Source: Cryptomeria japonica (lineage: Eukaryota > Streptophyta > Pinopsida > Cupressales > Cupressaceae). From it: 64,000 nt of DNA. This document shows positions 1 through 10,439 of the stretch, piece by piece. The translations under genes and the position numbers were made by a program. A model generated the notes under the pieces. It was not told the origin of the DNA. It made no database searches and saw only the letters and a list, made by a program, of their open reading frames with translations. The stretch is taken from contig NC_081405.1 in assembly GCF_030272615.1 (NCBI RefSeq), positions 473,854,008 to 473,918,007 of the forward strand. Reading direction: 5' to 3'. How positions within the stretch are numbered: the stretch's first letter is position 1; each line of letters starts with the position of its first letter.

Positions 1-7
1 GCCAATT

Positions 8-445
8 TCATGCAATAATGGTTCTGTAATACTGCTTCTTCTCAGAATAAATCCCATAAGACTTTCCAATAGTCCAATCCTCATAGGGTTCCCGATGTGG
101 GATACCCATGGCTGCCATTACTGTCTCTCTATCAATAAACAATGGAATTTCACCATTATTTCTCCTAATGCACTTGTTAACCTTTTCATAGTGATTCATG
201 CACTCTAAAACCAACTCAGGACAAGGGGCGGCTGTGGGAAATGTCGCCGCTTCCAATAAACCACTTTGTGCAATATCTTTCAGCATAGAATCATCAGTTG
301 GGTTCCTCACTCTTTTTAAGAAAACATCTAAATCTAATTGAACTAGAGTCATATCAGCTAGCTCTGGTAAGGAACTTGCAAGAGAAGAAGAGCTCGCTAA
401 TTTAGGAAAAGTTGGCCTCATGCTTAACCCGTAATCTTTTCCCAA
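8..445 (-). CDS. Unidentified 145-aa ORF, probably TE-related
   Basis: An open frame of 145 codons runs leftward from an ATG near 445 to a TGA at 8-10. I do not recognise the family. The product begins with a Ser/Leu-rich stretch, followed by a mixed charged region with RNPTDDSMLKDIAQ and IPLFIDRETVMAAMGIP. No signal peptide or membrane segment is visible. The last phrase resembles the regularly spaced hydrophobic pattern of ORFs carried by plant retroelements, but that is only an impression. The protein may be one exon of a longer product, because the sequence upstream (446-700) is AT-rich and could be intronic. The next recognisable neighbour is a Ty3/gypsy fragment on the other strand. Confidence 0.35.
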   Translation of the reverse strand: MGKDYGLSMRPTFPKLASSSSLASSLPELADMTLVQLDLDVFLKRVRNPTDDSMLKDIAQSGLLEAATFPTAAPCPELVLECMNHYEKVNKCIRRNNGEIPLFIDRETVMAAMGIPHREPYEDWTIGKSYGIYSEKKQYYRTIIA

Positions 446-1095
446 TCAACTCAAAAAAACCAGAAAATGGGTAAAACAGAAACAAGCAGCTAAACAATAT
501 ACCTTGATCTTTTAAAAACTATAACAATTAGGAAAGTCATTGAACATACCTTCTTTTGTCATCTGCAAAACCCCTGTCATAGTCTATTTTTCTTTCGCTC
601 CAAAAACTTTCCTTAAAATTTATATTTCACAAATGACAATCTCGACAAGATAACTGCTCAATTTAAAACAGCCAAGAAAATCTTACTCATGATTTCCATA
701 AGTTATCATCATTACTCTTCACTCGTGTGATATTACTCTGAAATGATCACAAATGATCATGCATTTAATAACAAGTCACTTCATATCTGAAAACACGGAT
801 TCCCACGCCATACTTGCTATAAATGACAACTTTTAAATCATTAAGAAAGAATATTCCCTTTTCCTGCCGCCATTAGCCATTCCTCAAAATCTGTGCTGCC
901 ATCTTATGAAAAGTCATGATTTCCAATAAATCAAACATTGAACTTTGAACCTTGAAGAACATCATCAACACAAAAACATATACATGACAAATATTGAACT
1001 TTGAACCTTGAACCCAAAAGGTTCAAGTTCAAGGTTCAACCAATGCTAAACACCGACAAACACTGAAAAAGGCTTATAAAGCCGCACGAGAAAGT
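446..1095. other. Non-coding stretch with a short repeated palindrome
   Basis: No gene is visible. Between about 930 and 1042 a short motif (TTGAACTTTGAACCTTGAA) occurs twice in direct orientation. It is then followed by a reverse-complement version centred on about 1017, making a small imperfect hairpin. The rest is AT-rich. Confidence 0.5.
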
Positions 1096-1099
1096 CTAA

Positions 1100-1683
1100 A
1101 CCTCTTGCATATTCTTCCAATGACCTTGGTGTTGAGTCTAATAATATTGTGAATCTTGTTGATAAACCTACACCTCCTAAGGACCTATTCATTACCTTTG
1201 ATCCTAGTGAGAATATTGTTGTACCTAATGGCCCACTATTTATCACTGTGAAGATTAAAGGAAAACTCTCATGAGGGGTGCTCATTGATCCAGTGTGCAT
1301 GGTGAATGTGATCACTGAAGAACATCTTTATACTTTACAATTGCATCAAGTAACATATGATAAATCTAATGTAATGGTCAACGTGTACATATGATGGTTT
1401 CTCTTGCCCTACTATTGGTTCTATAACTCTTCTCGTAGAAGTTGGTACTAAGTGCTTAGATGTGACTTTTGTTATCATTACTATATTAGATCAATTTTGT
1501 GTGATGTTGAGACATCCTTGGATCTCTTCCATGAAAGCTATCCCTTATACTATTCATAAATGTCAAAAATTTCCTCATAATGGCACTATCATAACAATTA
1601 ATCATAGCATGTACCAACTCACAATAAGGTGTGGAAGTTTTGATTACTTTCGACCTAAACAGTTTGAGCCTCTTAAGCCTTGA
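1100..1683 (+). pseudogene. Ty3/gypsy gag-pol fragment (aspartic protease region)
   Basis: Translation gives DLFITFDPSENIVVPNGP, then a stop, then VLIDPVCMVNVI, where a retropepsin would have VLIDxGAxxN. Further on comes HPWISSMKAIPYTIHKCQKF. This last block aligns well with [20 protein letters not shown] in the protease of the large Tat-like element at 34.6-54.8 kb, so both come from related Ty3/gypsy lineages. Here the catalytic Asp-Ser/Gly-Ala motif is lost and at least one in-frame stop and one frameshift (about 1380-1460) break the frame. No LTRs flank the fragment inside the window. It is a dead remnant. Confidence 0.7.
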
Positions 1684-3553
1684 AGTGATTCTCTCTTTCT
1701 ATCTTGTCAAATTCCTCTATTCCTTAATGTAATGGTAAATTAGGACATTTAGTGGTTTTATTATCTTAATTTAACCATAACCTTGATTTTTCTCATCCAT
1801 CACAGAAGTTTCCTTGGAGATTCTATTGTTTCACTCCTTTCAAATATTTCACACCATAGAGGGGGGGATTTGAGACCAAAATTTTTGGATAATAGGATGT
1901 TTGAAAGGGTAGTGACTCCATTTCTCCATTAAACATCTCATATTGTTAGGGAGGAGCCAAGAAATCAATAGGGCAACAAAAATCATAGACCAAATCTCTC
2001 TAGCATAGTGACAATACAAAAAAATATGACCTATGTTCTTAAGGCCCATAAGGCAGAGGGAACATCTATTAACAAATAGAAATCCCCTTTTATTTAGATT
2101 ATCTATGATCGAAATGTTTATATGGGCAGTGACCCACTAGAAGCAATTAATTTTGGGAATGAGCTTGGCCACCCAAACACTATTCCAATTAAAATTTTCT
2201 ATGTCAAATTTCTCCATTATCGAATAGACTGATTTGACTAAGAGCACTCTCGAGGGCTGATGCCTCCAAATCTAGATATCCTTTCTCCTTAGAGAGAAAA
2301 AAGAGAAATCCCCAGGATAAGACTACAACAAAGTAGCTTCATCTTCAATTTTCTTAAGATTAGAAGCAAGAACACCCTTTGCCTCATTTAGCTTATCCTT
2401 GAAATTCTTATAGCCCCCATAATTATCCTACCAACAAAGGTAATTATGCAACAAAGTCCCACTTTTTTGGAATAAGAAGTCTTTTACTAGACTAAAACAG
2501 TTAGTAGTAGAGAGGGTCACATCCTTAAACCAAATATCATCCCAAAATCTTGTGTTTCTTTCATTTCCAACAATATTTTTGCCACCATTTTTCAGCACAT
2601 TTATGATTTTAAAGATATTATTCCAAATATGAGATCTTGAGGACATATCAAAAATATATAAAAGATTAGCACATGGGGCATTATTGAGGTATTTAGTTTT
2701 GATTATTTTTACCCAATCCTTGTCCCCTTCAATAATCTGCCATACAATTTTAGATAGAAGAGCCCTGTTAAAAGGTCTGATTTTCCTGATCCCTAGTCTA
2801 CCAAACATTTTTGGCTTGCATACTCTATCCTAGGGAACTAGGGCAATTCAAGACTTTTCTTTAGTTCCAGTACAAAGAAAAGTCCTTAGAATATTTTTCA
2901 TTTTATCAGCTATAACACTAGGGATTTTGAAGAGAGACAGATAATATACCGAAATGTTCTGTTAATAGGATTTGACAAGATGAACTTTGCCTACTAGACT
3001 CAATAATTTTCCTTTCCAACCAACAAGTTTTTTTTAGAACCTTTCAATAAGATTATTCCAAAAGTTGTTAAGAATATATTTTGTAGTAAGGGGAAGACCA
3101 AGGTAATAATCCAAGAGGGAAGCAACACTACAACCAATAATCTTGGTAATCTTGGCTTATAAGGAGGGAAGCACATTAAAAAAATATATTTCTTTTATGG
3201 TAATTAATATGTTGACCAGATATTTGAGCATAATTATTCAAAATCTCACACCAACCCTTAGCTTCAGAAACACACACCTCCCCAAAAATAATGGTGTCAT
3301 CCACAAATCACTGATGGGTAAGAGGAAGATGATGGGAGGCAACTTTGACACCCTTGAGAAAATTTTGATCTATATACCTTTGAATATTTCTTTCCAAAAA
3401 TTTTGCAACAATTATAAATAGATAAGGTGAAAGGGGGTCACCTTGTCTCAACCCTCTACCACACGAGAAATACCCTTTAGGAGATCCATTCACCAACACC
3501 AAGCACATATCAAAGGTATCACATTCATGAATCATTTTTAAGAACCTACCTTT

Positions 3554-4802
3554 TGTTAGCAATAGTGAAGAAGGAAGACTGAGAGGGGGGTGAATCAGTC
3601 TTCACCGGATCTGCAAACTTTATCACAAAAATAGATCTAATAAACTGTAGTAACAAAAAAGATAAGAAAATTGAAAACACAACACACAACACCAAGATTT
3701 TGATGTGGAAAAATCGGTTAAGGGAAAAGCCACGGTGGGAACCTACCCATAGTAAGATGATACTCTGCAGTAGTATGTGAAAATATTACAATGGGAAACG
3801 CACATGCATTCAAGCACACTACCTAGAGCTCACTGCTCAAAAGATAATAGCCTGGAAGGCTACAACCCTCAGGGAAGTCTCACTAAATTACAATAAGATT
3901 CGAACTACAATCTGGAAGAAATGAACTGAAAGAATAGCATCTCCAAATGCCTGATTACAGTTCCTATTAAGCACAATTGTCTTCCCAGCAACACCAATCT
4001 CTCCTCAATCATAACACTGAAGGATGAATCACTTGATCGCACATATACCACTCTCTAATAATGCAGACACAACCACAACTCCTAAATTACATGACAATAT
4101 CACCTATATATACAAATCATCAACCTTGATAACAAGGTCGACTAAACCCTCAACTCATGCAATTGCAAATTATATCACACTATACAAAGACCAACCACTA
4201 GACCAATATAATGATTACATGATATAACATGGACCTAATTTAAATTCCCAAATGCTCAACTCTATCGGAAATTACGCCAAGATCAGTCGCAACATGCTAC
4301 ACCACCAGAAATACTCCATAACACAAAAATCATCACTAGTTCATTAAAACAACCAAAAAATTGCACAACGATCAATGCGGATCGCCAAAAACAAATAGGA
4401 CACAACTAGGAAACACCAAAAAGCACATTAGAATAATCAGGAATAGTTGTGCCAACACCACTTATCAAATCTTCATATGTCAATGTTTGAAAGCTCAAGA
4501 ACATAACCAATCAACAACTGTCACAAAGAAAGATAACTTGCAGAGCACCAAATCACGATCCATCTGAAATGAAGATAAAAAAGACCATCCCAAATAATAT
4601 CCCAAAATCAAAGCACAAGATCTGATCACACCGAAATATACCAGAGGAAATGCTGAACTTTGCAAAACAATGATTAGCAAAACAAAACTACAAAACCATA
4701 TCATAAGATCTTCCCAAACACACCAGAGCAAATAACAAGAATATGTTGACATCAATGACAACATAATATCCTAGCATCGACAATGACCAACAATCTCGAA
4801 CA
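3554..4802 (-). mobile_element. Solo Ty1/copia LTR inserted in LINE RT
   Basis: The segment begins TGTTAG and ends GAACA on the plus strand, giving TG...CA termini. It separates LINE sequence that is otherwise continuous: KAYDRV on one side and the MIHEC / GLRQGDP block on the other. Read on the minus strand it carries hallmarks shared with the copia LTRs at 28.9 and 61.7 kb. These are GTCATTGATGTCAACA near the start, CCCACCGTGG near 3745, and ATTCACCCCCCTCTCAGT just before the end. Flanks CCTTT (3549-3553) and CTTTT (4803-4807) may be a decayed 5-bp target-site duplication. No internal copia region remains, so it is a solo LTR formed after the LINE arrived. Confidence 0.8.
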
Positions 4803-4914
4803 CTTTTAAAACCATTTTTTTTAGAATCTCAAAGAGGAAATTATAAGAGACTCTATCATAGGCTTTGGAAATATCAAGTTTGAGAGCCATTCCTACCTTC
4901 TTGTTGTATTCCAT

Positions 4915-5102
4915 GGAGTGGGCCAACTCATGGGTAGTTACATGACAACATCCAAAATATGTCTACCCTTGACAAAACCTTTATGGTTATCATAAATCAT
5001 CCTATCAAGGAGTGGGCCAACTCATGGGTAGTTACATGACAACATCAAAAATATGTCTACCCTTGACAAAACATTTATGGTTATCATAAATCATCCTATC
5101 AA
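4915..5102. repeat. 94-bp tandem duplication within LINE RT
   Basis: Two nearly identical 94-bp copies lie head to tail (starts 4915 and 5009), differing at only a few bases. The unit covers the RT segment encoding GFVKGRHILD. Because 94 is not a multiple of 3, the duplication shifts the reading frame. Confidence 0.9.
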
Positions 5103-6749
5103 GGACAAATTTAAGCCTATTTACCAGGGTATGAGAAATAATCTTATAAAGGGTATTACAAAGGCTGATAGGCCTAAAATCCTTCAAATAAACAACATTC
5201 TCATACTTGGGGATTAAAGCAATAAAAGTAGAATTAACCTATTTATGAAGTTCACCAATTCTAAAGAAATCCCTTGCAACATTATATACATCCATCCCAA
5301 CCAAATCCCATAGTTATTGAAAAAATGCTAGTGGAAATCCATCTGGTCCAAGGGCTTTAAAAACATAAAAAGAGAAAACTACATCTCTAACAAGTACTGA
5401 AGGGAGACCTTAGAAGTTAGCTGATTCATGTCCAGGTCAAAAATCACCTCAGAAATAACCTCCAACATCCCTCAAGGGTCCTAGAAACTATTATGAGTAT
5501 TACAGTGGGAATCAACAAAGAAAGAAACATCCATCCTATCTATCTCATTGGATCATCATCCTCAGTGTGAGTACCACCCTCCCTTTGGAGACTTATTATC
5601 TTGTTTCTACTCATATGCTTCATAACAGATTGATGAAAGAACTTGGTATTTATATCACTTTTTGTTAGCCATTAGACACGAGACTTTTGTTTCCAATAAA
5701 CTTTTTCCTATTTATTCAATCTTATCCATTAGTCTCTTAGGAATTTTTCCTCCAAACAATTCTCCACATCAATATGTCCTGAATCAAGTCTCTCTTGGAT
5801 GATTTTCAACTTTGAGGCAATAGATTTCTTATGATCAAAGATATTTCCAAAATAAATTTTCTTCCACCCTTTGACATTATCCTTAATAATCTTTAACTTC
5901 TGAACCACACAGAACATAGGTGTCCCATCCACAGGAGTGCTCTACCAAGTTGTTCCACAAATTTTCTAAAATTTGGATGGTAAGTCCACATAATCTCATA
6001 TCTGAAAGGAAAGGGATCTTTCTTTAATCCATCCTCCCATGAGAGAATAATAGCATTTTGGTCTGACCCACTTTTGGGGAGGGCCAACAAGGAAAGAGCA
6101 TTTATATTATCCCAATTTGTTGAAACAAGAAACCTATCCAATTTGACCTGAATAAGATGGTGGCCTTAATTTTTATCATACCATGTGAATTGGAATCTTT
6201 GTAATCCAATGTCCATAAGACCAACAACAATGAGAAATTTAGCCAAATCATTCATGCTTTTAGAAAAATCATCAGATCCTCCCAATTTTTTTGAAGGGTA
6301 CGAGGGTGAATTGAAATCTCCACCCAACATCCATAGATCAGCCAAACAACTTAGAATAAGTGAAACAATGTAGATCCAAAGATAAACCTTGGGAGATCTA
6401 GCAATTTAGAGCATATATATTAATAAGATTCAACCTTTGTACATACTTCATATTCTACATCTTAACAATTAGACTATTCTTTGATGAGTGGAACAAAGTC
6501 CCAGAGAAAGAGGCCAAATTCCACAACGTTGCAATACCACTTGAAGCACCCTCAACATCACTAACAAAAAACTCAACAAAAGGCTAGATATGCTTGACAA
6601 TATTTTGGAATGCTTCTTTTTTCATTTTGGTTTCTTGAAGGAGAAGGATGTCAGCCCTCTGCTCAAGCAACATACATTTAAGAATATGTCATTTAATAAG
6701 ACTATTTAAGCCTCTCATATTTCAGGACAAAATCTTCATCTAAATAACT

Positions 6750-8085
6750 CAAAAGAAAGGTTGCCCATCCTTGATTTGTCAAAAGGTTTCCTCACCTTAG
6801 GAAAACCCACCCAATGATTTCTTTTTCTTTTTTGACTCTGAGAGACCATCAAGACTCCTCTGCTTCCCACTAGCCACCTCCCTAGCAGCATCACTACTTA
6901 TTGTATCCCTCTGAGAAGGTCTGCCCACCTTGACATCCCCTCCCACATCCACTTTATTTTTTTTATTTTTTTTTGTTTGGTGCCAAGTTGCTTCCACTCC
7001 ATTTTTTAATCTTCCTCATCCAAAATCTTCTTAGATTTTCTAGGAGGAGGAGTAGAGGAGAGCCCTAAGAGTTTCATCTTATCTTTTAAATTATTTGACC
7101 CCCAACATCATTTTTCCTATTTAATCACTTAATAATCTCACAAGTTTCACATTCTCCTTATTGCTCGAGTTAGACAACCTCTCCTGGCACTCTGCATCCA
7201 TCATGGTTTCTAAAGGGCAAGAGTCCATCAAACTATTGTCCCTTTTAGTAACAAGTTTAGGGTCCACATGATAACAATCAATCTCTGAGCTCTTATTGTT
7301 AGAATGCCCAGACCTAATATTAGAGGTACTTAGATCCACCACAACCTAATTAACTTTATCATCAAAACTTTTATTATCTTGTTGAATCATCTTTTTCTTT
7401 CTTTCATATGGGTCTTCATCCATTCCCATTGAGGTTTCCTTATACTTCATTTAAGGTATATCATATTTAACCCCAACACATAATTGTTCCTCAGAGTTCT
7501 ATTTTAAGGATGATCCATCTTGGATGTTGACACAATTAGATCATCTATTTGCTTCTTTTTATCCACTTTATGGCTCTTCTCCACTTCATTCACCGATGGG
7601 ATAGCATGGCCAATCTCTCTAGCCAAAGGTAACATAGGGCACTTGGTTGAATCATTATTTAGAGAAGCAAAGGCTATAGCAACATTATTAGAGGACAACA
7701 ACTTCCTAACTGGCCGTTTCTTAGTCATTTCAAAATTATTCATATTTTTTACAAACTTGACAGTATGCTCTAGCATTTTCATATTATATAGGCTAAAGTA
7801 AAAAACCAAATCTTGAGTGGAGGGTAAATTAGGTGGGAAGGACAAAGTTGACAAAAACATGGACACAAATCCAAGCAAAAATAAGCCTTGATTTATTTTG
7901 GGTTATTTTGTCTACCACCAAAAAATTGCCAAACGATTTAGCAATCCCTCTAAATACACGGGAGGTCTAATATTCCAATGTAAGCCCAAGGAGACAATTA
8001 AAAGTTGGAGCCATCGCCTTGAGATCCTTTCCAAGGTCTCCAACCTTGGTTTACATTTTCATAGTGAAAGGAAATTTTGAACTAT
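6750..8085 (-). pseudogene. LINE ORF1 remnant (DUF4283 / zinc-knuckle type)
   Basis: The minus-strand translation around 8000-7850 reads LGLTLEYWTSRVFRGIAKSFG followed by a KSRLIFAWICVHV-like segment once single substitutions are allowed. That is the C-terminal half of the DUF4283 domain typical of plant LINE ORF1 proteins. Further on a degraded CxxC pair (AYCQVCKKYE, about 7770) marks the zinc knuckle. The rest, down to about 6797, is Lys/Ser-rich and low in conservation, as is normal for the ORF1 tail. Several stops and frameshifts are present, and the N-terminal half of the domain is missing. Confidence 0.65.
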
Positions 8086-8090
8086 TGCTA

Positions 8091-8652
8091 ATTATTTTGC
8101 TTTGAAAAAGTTAAGGAAGCTATCTTAATTTTCAATTTAGAAAGACCAAAAGAATTTCTATGTTTTAAAAATACAAACATAATGTTTCTAAATTCAAAAA
8201 ATCAAAATTACATGCCAACACAAATATTTGAAAAATAACATATAATATTTAATTTAGAAAGATTAAAAATAGTTTTTATGTTTATACATTTTAATCATAT
8301 TTCTAAATTTAAAAAATCAAAGTTATGAAGATGCGCAAATATTTCAACAATAATATATAATTTTTAATATATAAAAATATTTATTTCTAAAGAAATTTCT
8401 AATATATCATATATATATGATTTTTCTATTTATATCTTATTTATCTCTTAGTTGAGTTACACAAATATTGCAAAAAAAAAATGTAATTTTTAATTTTCAA
8501 TTTAGAAAATCAAAAAGAAATTTTATGTTTCTAAATTTCAATCATAAAAACATAATGTTTCTAAATTCAAAAAATTGAAGTTACATACATACACAAATAT
8601 TTCAAAAATAATATAGAAAATTATTTATTATTAAAAGTAATTTTAAATTAAT
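8091..8652. other. AT-rich spacer, target of the second LINE
   Basis: No gene is seen. The DNA is strongly AT-rich with several loosely repeated phrases of the type TTTCTAAATTCAAAAAAT (about 8190, 8300 and 8560). Its last 20 bases are duplicated after the LINE, and similar AT-rich sequence resumes at 14,869, so this was a continuous AT-rich region before insertion. Confidence 0.7.
8633..8652. repeat. Target-site duplication, left copy
   Basis: AAAAGTAATTTTAAATTAAT precedes the GC-rich LINE 5' end. The same 20 bases occur at 14,849-14,868 directly after the poly-A tract. The first A residues may belong to the tail, so the certain duplication is 18 bp. Confidence 0.9.
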
Positions 8653-9012
8653 GGTGTTCGTGCGAGGGCTCGCAAGTGGCCGAGCTAGGGTTTCACGGCC
8701 CTAGCTCGTGGGAGGCACAGGTGCAGGTTCATGTGGGGAGAGGGAAGTGCAGGGTGTTGGGGGCTAGAGGCGGTGGATGGTGCTGAGTAGGGCTCGACGG
8801 TGGGAGAGAGTGTGGTCACTGGGAGGGGTGGAGGTTACACGGGGGTGGGTTCTAGACTGCTGCGGCCCAGGGTTGTCCCATGTGATAGGGACCTCCAACG
8901 GGCCCCTCTCTTTGGTGGTGCATGGGAGGGGAGGTTCCTAGGGTGTTGAGCCTTCGTGAGTGACCCTTTGGGGTGTGGGTCTCTTGTCCTCTTTTTTTTT
9001 TTTTGCGCCCTG
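8653..9012 (+). promoter_or_regulatory. GC-rich 5' UTR of the LINE (likely internal promoter)
   Basis: This 360-bp leader is GC-rich (for example GTGCGAGGGCTCGCAAG near the start), in sharp contrast to the AT-rich flanks. L1 elements usually carry an internal promoter in the 5' UTR. No specific box can be assigned. A T-run (about 8990-9004) lies just before the ORF1 ATG at 9013. Confidence 0.5.
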
Positions 9013-10439
9013 ATGGCGAGTTTTGGTGGTGAGGCCTCGCAGGTTGCTCCATCCATGGATTTTCGTGCTACGGTGGGCTCAAAACCCCCACTTCAGAGTA
9101 TGAAGACTTTCAACAATAATGTTTTCTCATCTGATTCAAGGTTTGGGAGTGTTGGCAGCTCTCGCATTGGGAAGATTAATGGTTGTCTAGAGAAATGCAG
9201 TGAGAGGCCAAAGATAGTTATTCCTCTGGAGATGATAGCTGAAGACATTGAATATTTTTCAAATCACTCTCTATACTGCAAGTTTTTGGGGATGAGGGTT
9301 TCCTTGCAGTTTTTGGAAAACTAGGCATAGAGGACTTGGACATTGGAAGGGGAAATGGAGATTATGCTGCTGGCAAATAACTATTTCATGGTTTCTTTCA
9401 ACTTCATGGAGGATCGCAATAGGGTCTTTGAAAGAGGCCCGAATTTTTTCAACCAGGTGGGATTATTCATCAAACCTTGGCATGTGGGGTTTAATCCTTC
9501 AGAGGAGCTCCCAAATAGGGTTCTAGTGTGGGTTCTATTACCACTTTTTCCAGTGGAATGTTGTCACAAGGATGTGCTAAGGATGCTTTCTGCCCTACTT
9601 GGGAAGCCAGTGGGATCCTCAACACAAACCCTGGGGAGAAAGGTAATGACCTTTGCGCATATCTGTGTTGAAATTGATCTTAGTAAACCTTTGCCATATG
9701 CTATAGATATGTGCGTAGGCTCTTATTCTTGGGTTCAATAGTTAGATTATGAGACTTTACCATTTTGTTGTTGGTTGTGTCATGAGTATGGTCATTTATA
9801 GTGCAAGTTCCCTAGATACAAACCAGTGTGTGACAACCTTAGTAGTCTGACCCGAACTTAGTTAGGACTAAGAAAGGGAAAGCTGCCATGTCGTTCGAGG
9901 TTGAGGGTGTTGATGGTTTTGTCTCAGTTAAGACAAAGAACAGAAACATAGGACAAAAGAGGCCCTTACAGGAGAGACAAGAAGAGGATACCTCTAACAG
10001 ATTTGAGGTCTTGGATGACCTTAGCCATCAGGAAGTAAACCCGGGGTTAACCCCTCTAGATCAAGGTGCATCAGGAGGGGTTCTGGAAAGTGTAATTGAG
10101 GAATCTACCTAGGCCCTACTAGTGGTTGGAAGCTAGCAAATGGAGATGGACTAGCTAGTAGGGGTATAGTTGGGGTTGGATCCTGGATCTGAGGTGAATT
10201 TGGTTGAGGGGGAGGGCTCTCAGATAGCTTTGAAATTGGAACCAGTTGGGGTTAAAAGTAATAAGTCCTCTATTCACCTGGGTCTTCACTAGAAAGATAT
10301 TAAGAAAAGTGCTTCAGAGAAGAGCTCAAAGGTTGGTAGAAAGAAGGATATGGATAAGATCAAATTGATGGGGAAGAATTTGGTTGAGTCAGGGTTGGTA
10401 AAGACTTTGGATTCCCACTTTTCCAATCCTCCAAAATGA
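9013..10439 (+). pseudogene. LINE ORF1 (DUF4283 plus zinc knuckle)
   Basis: The chosen start is the ATG at 9013 (MASFGGEASQVAPSMDF), just after the leader. The middle encodes a DUF4283-like nucleic-acid-binding domain (about 9190-9740) with NNYFMVSFNFMEDRNRVFE, GLFIKPWHVGFNP and VLVWVLLPLFPVE. A CCHC-like region follows (CCWLCHEYGH, about 9772-9800). The tail is charged and low in complexity. A stop at 9739-9741, further stops (about 9802, 9858) and a one-base shift near 9830-9860 break it. The last frame ends with a TGA at 10,437 that overlaps the ORF2 ATG as ATGA, an arrangement that would favour termination-reinitiation. Confidence 0.8.

Larger units (their letters stand above)
1849..6740 (-). 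pseudogene. LINE ORF2 (endonuclease-RT-zf-RVT), interrupted
   Basis: ORF2 starts with MKILS-stop-NMRGLNS near 6740, the usual endonuclease start, continuing with LLLQETKMKKEAF. GDFNSPSYP appears near 6310 and LDRFLVSTNW near 6140. RT motifs follow: FRPISLCNTLYKIIS (about 5170), GFVKGRHILD (about 5080), LKLDISKAYDRV (about 4880), GLRQGDPLSPYLFII (about 3450) and FVDDTIIFGE (about 3290). LGIRKIRPFNRALLSK (about 2790) and GHIFLYCHYAREIW (about 2030) match the RT tail and zinc-binding region. The frame is broken by many stops, the 94-bp duplication at 4915-5102 and the LTR at 3554-4802, so it cannot be functional. Confidence 0.85.
1795..8090 (-). mobile_element. 5'-truncated L1-type LINE, split by a solo LTR
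   Basis: Read on the minus strand, the pieces follow the canonical plant LINE order. They are the tail of a DUF4283-like ORF1 (about 8085-7850), a zinc-knuckle-like stretch, the apurinic endonuclease (from about 6740), reverse transcriptase (about 5400-3250) and a zf-RVT-like C-terminus (about 2050-1850). The 5' end appears truncated inside ORF1, because upstream sequence becomes featureless AT-rich DNA at about 8.1 kb. No RNase H domain was found before the 3' end near 1.8 kb. A 1.25-kb LTR interrupts the RT, and a 94-bp tandem duplication lies in the same domain. No clear poly-A or target-site duplication was identified. Confidence 0.85.

Noticed and set aside
9013-9324. A stand-alone host gene at the LINE start
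   Set aside because: The frame leads directly into the DUF4283 region of LINE ORF1 and lies within the element's borders.
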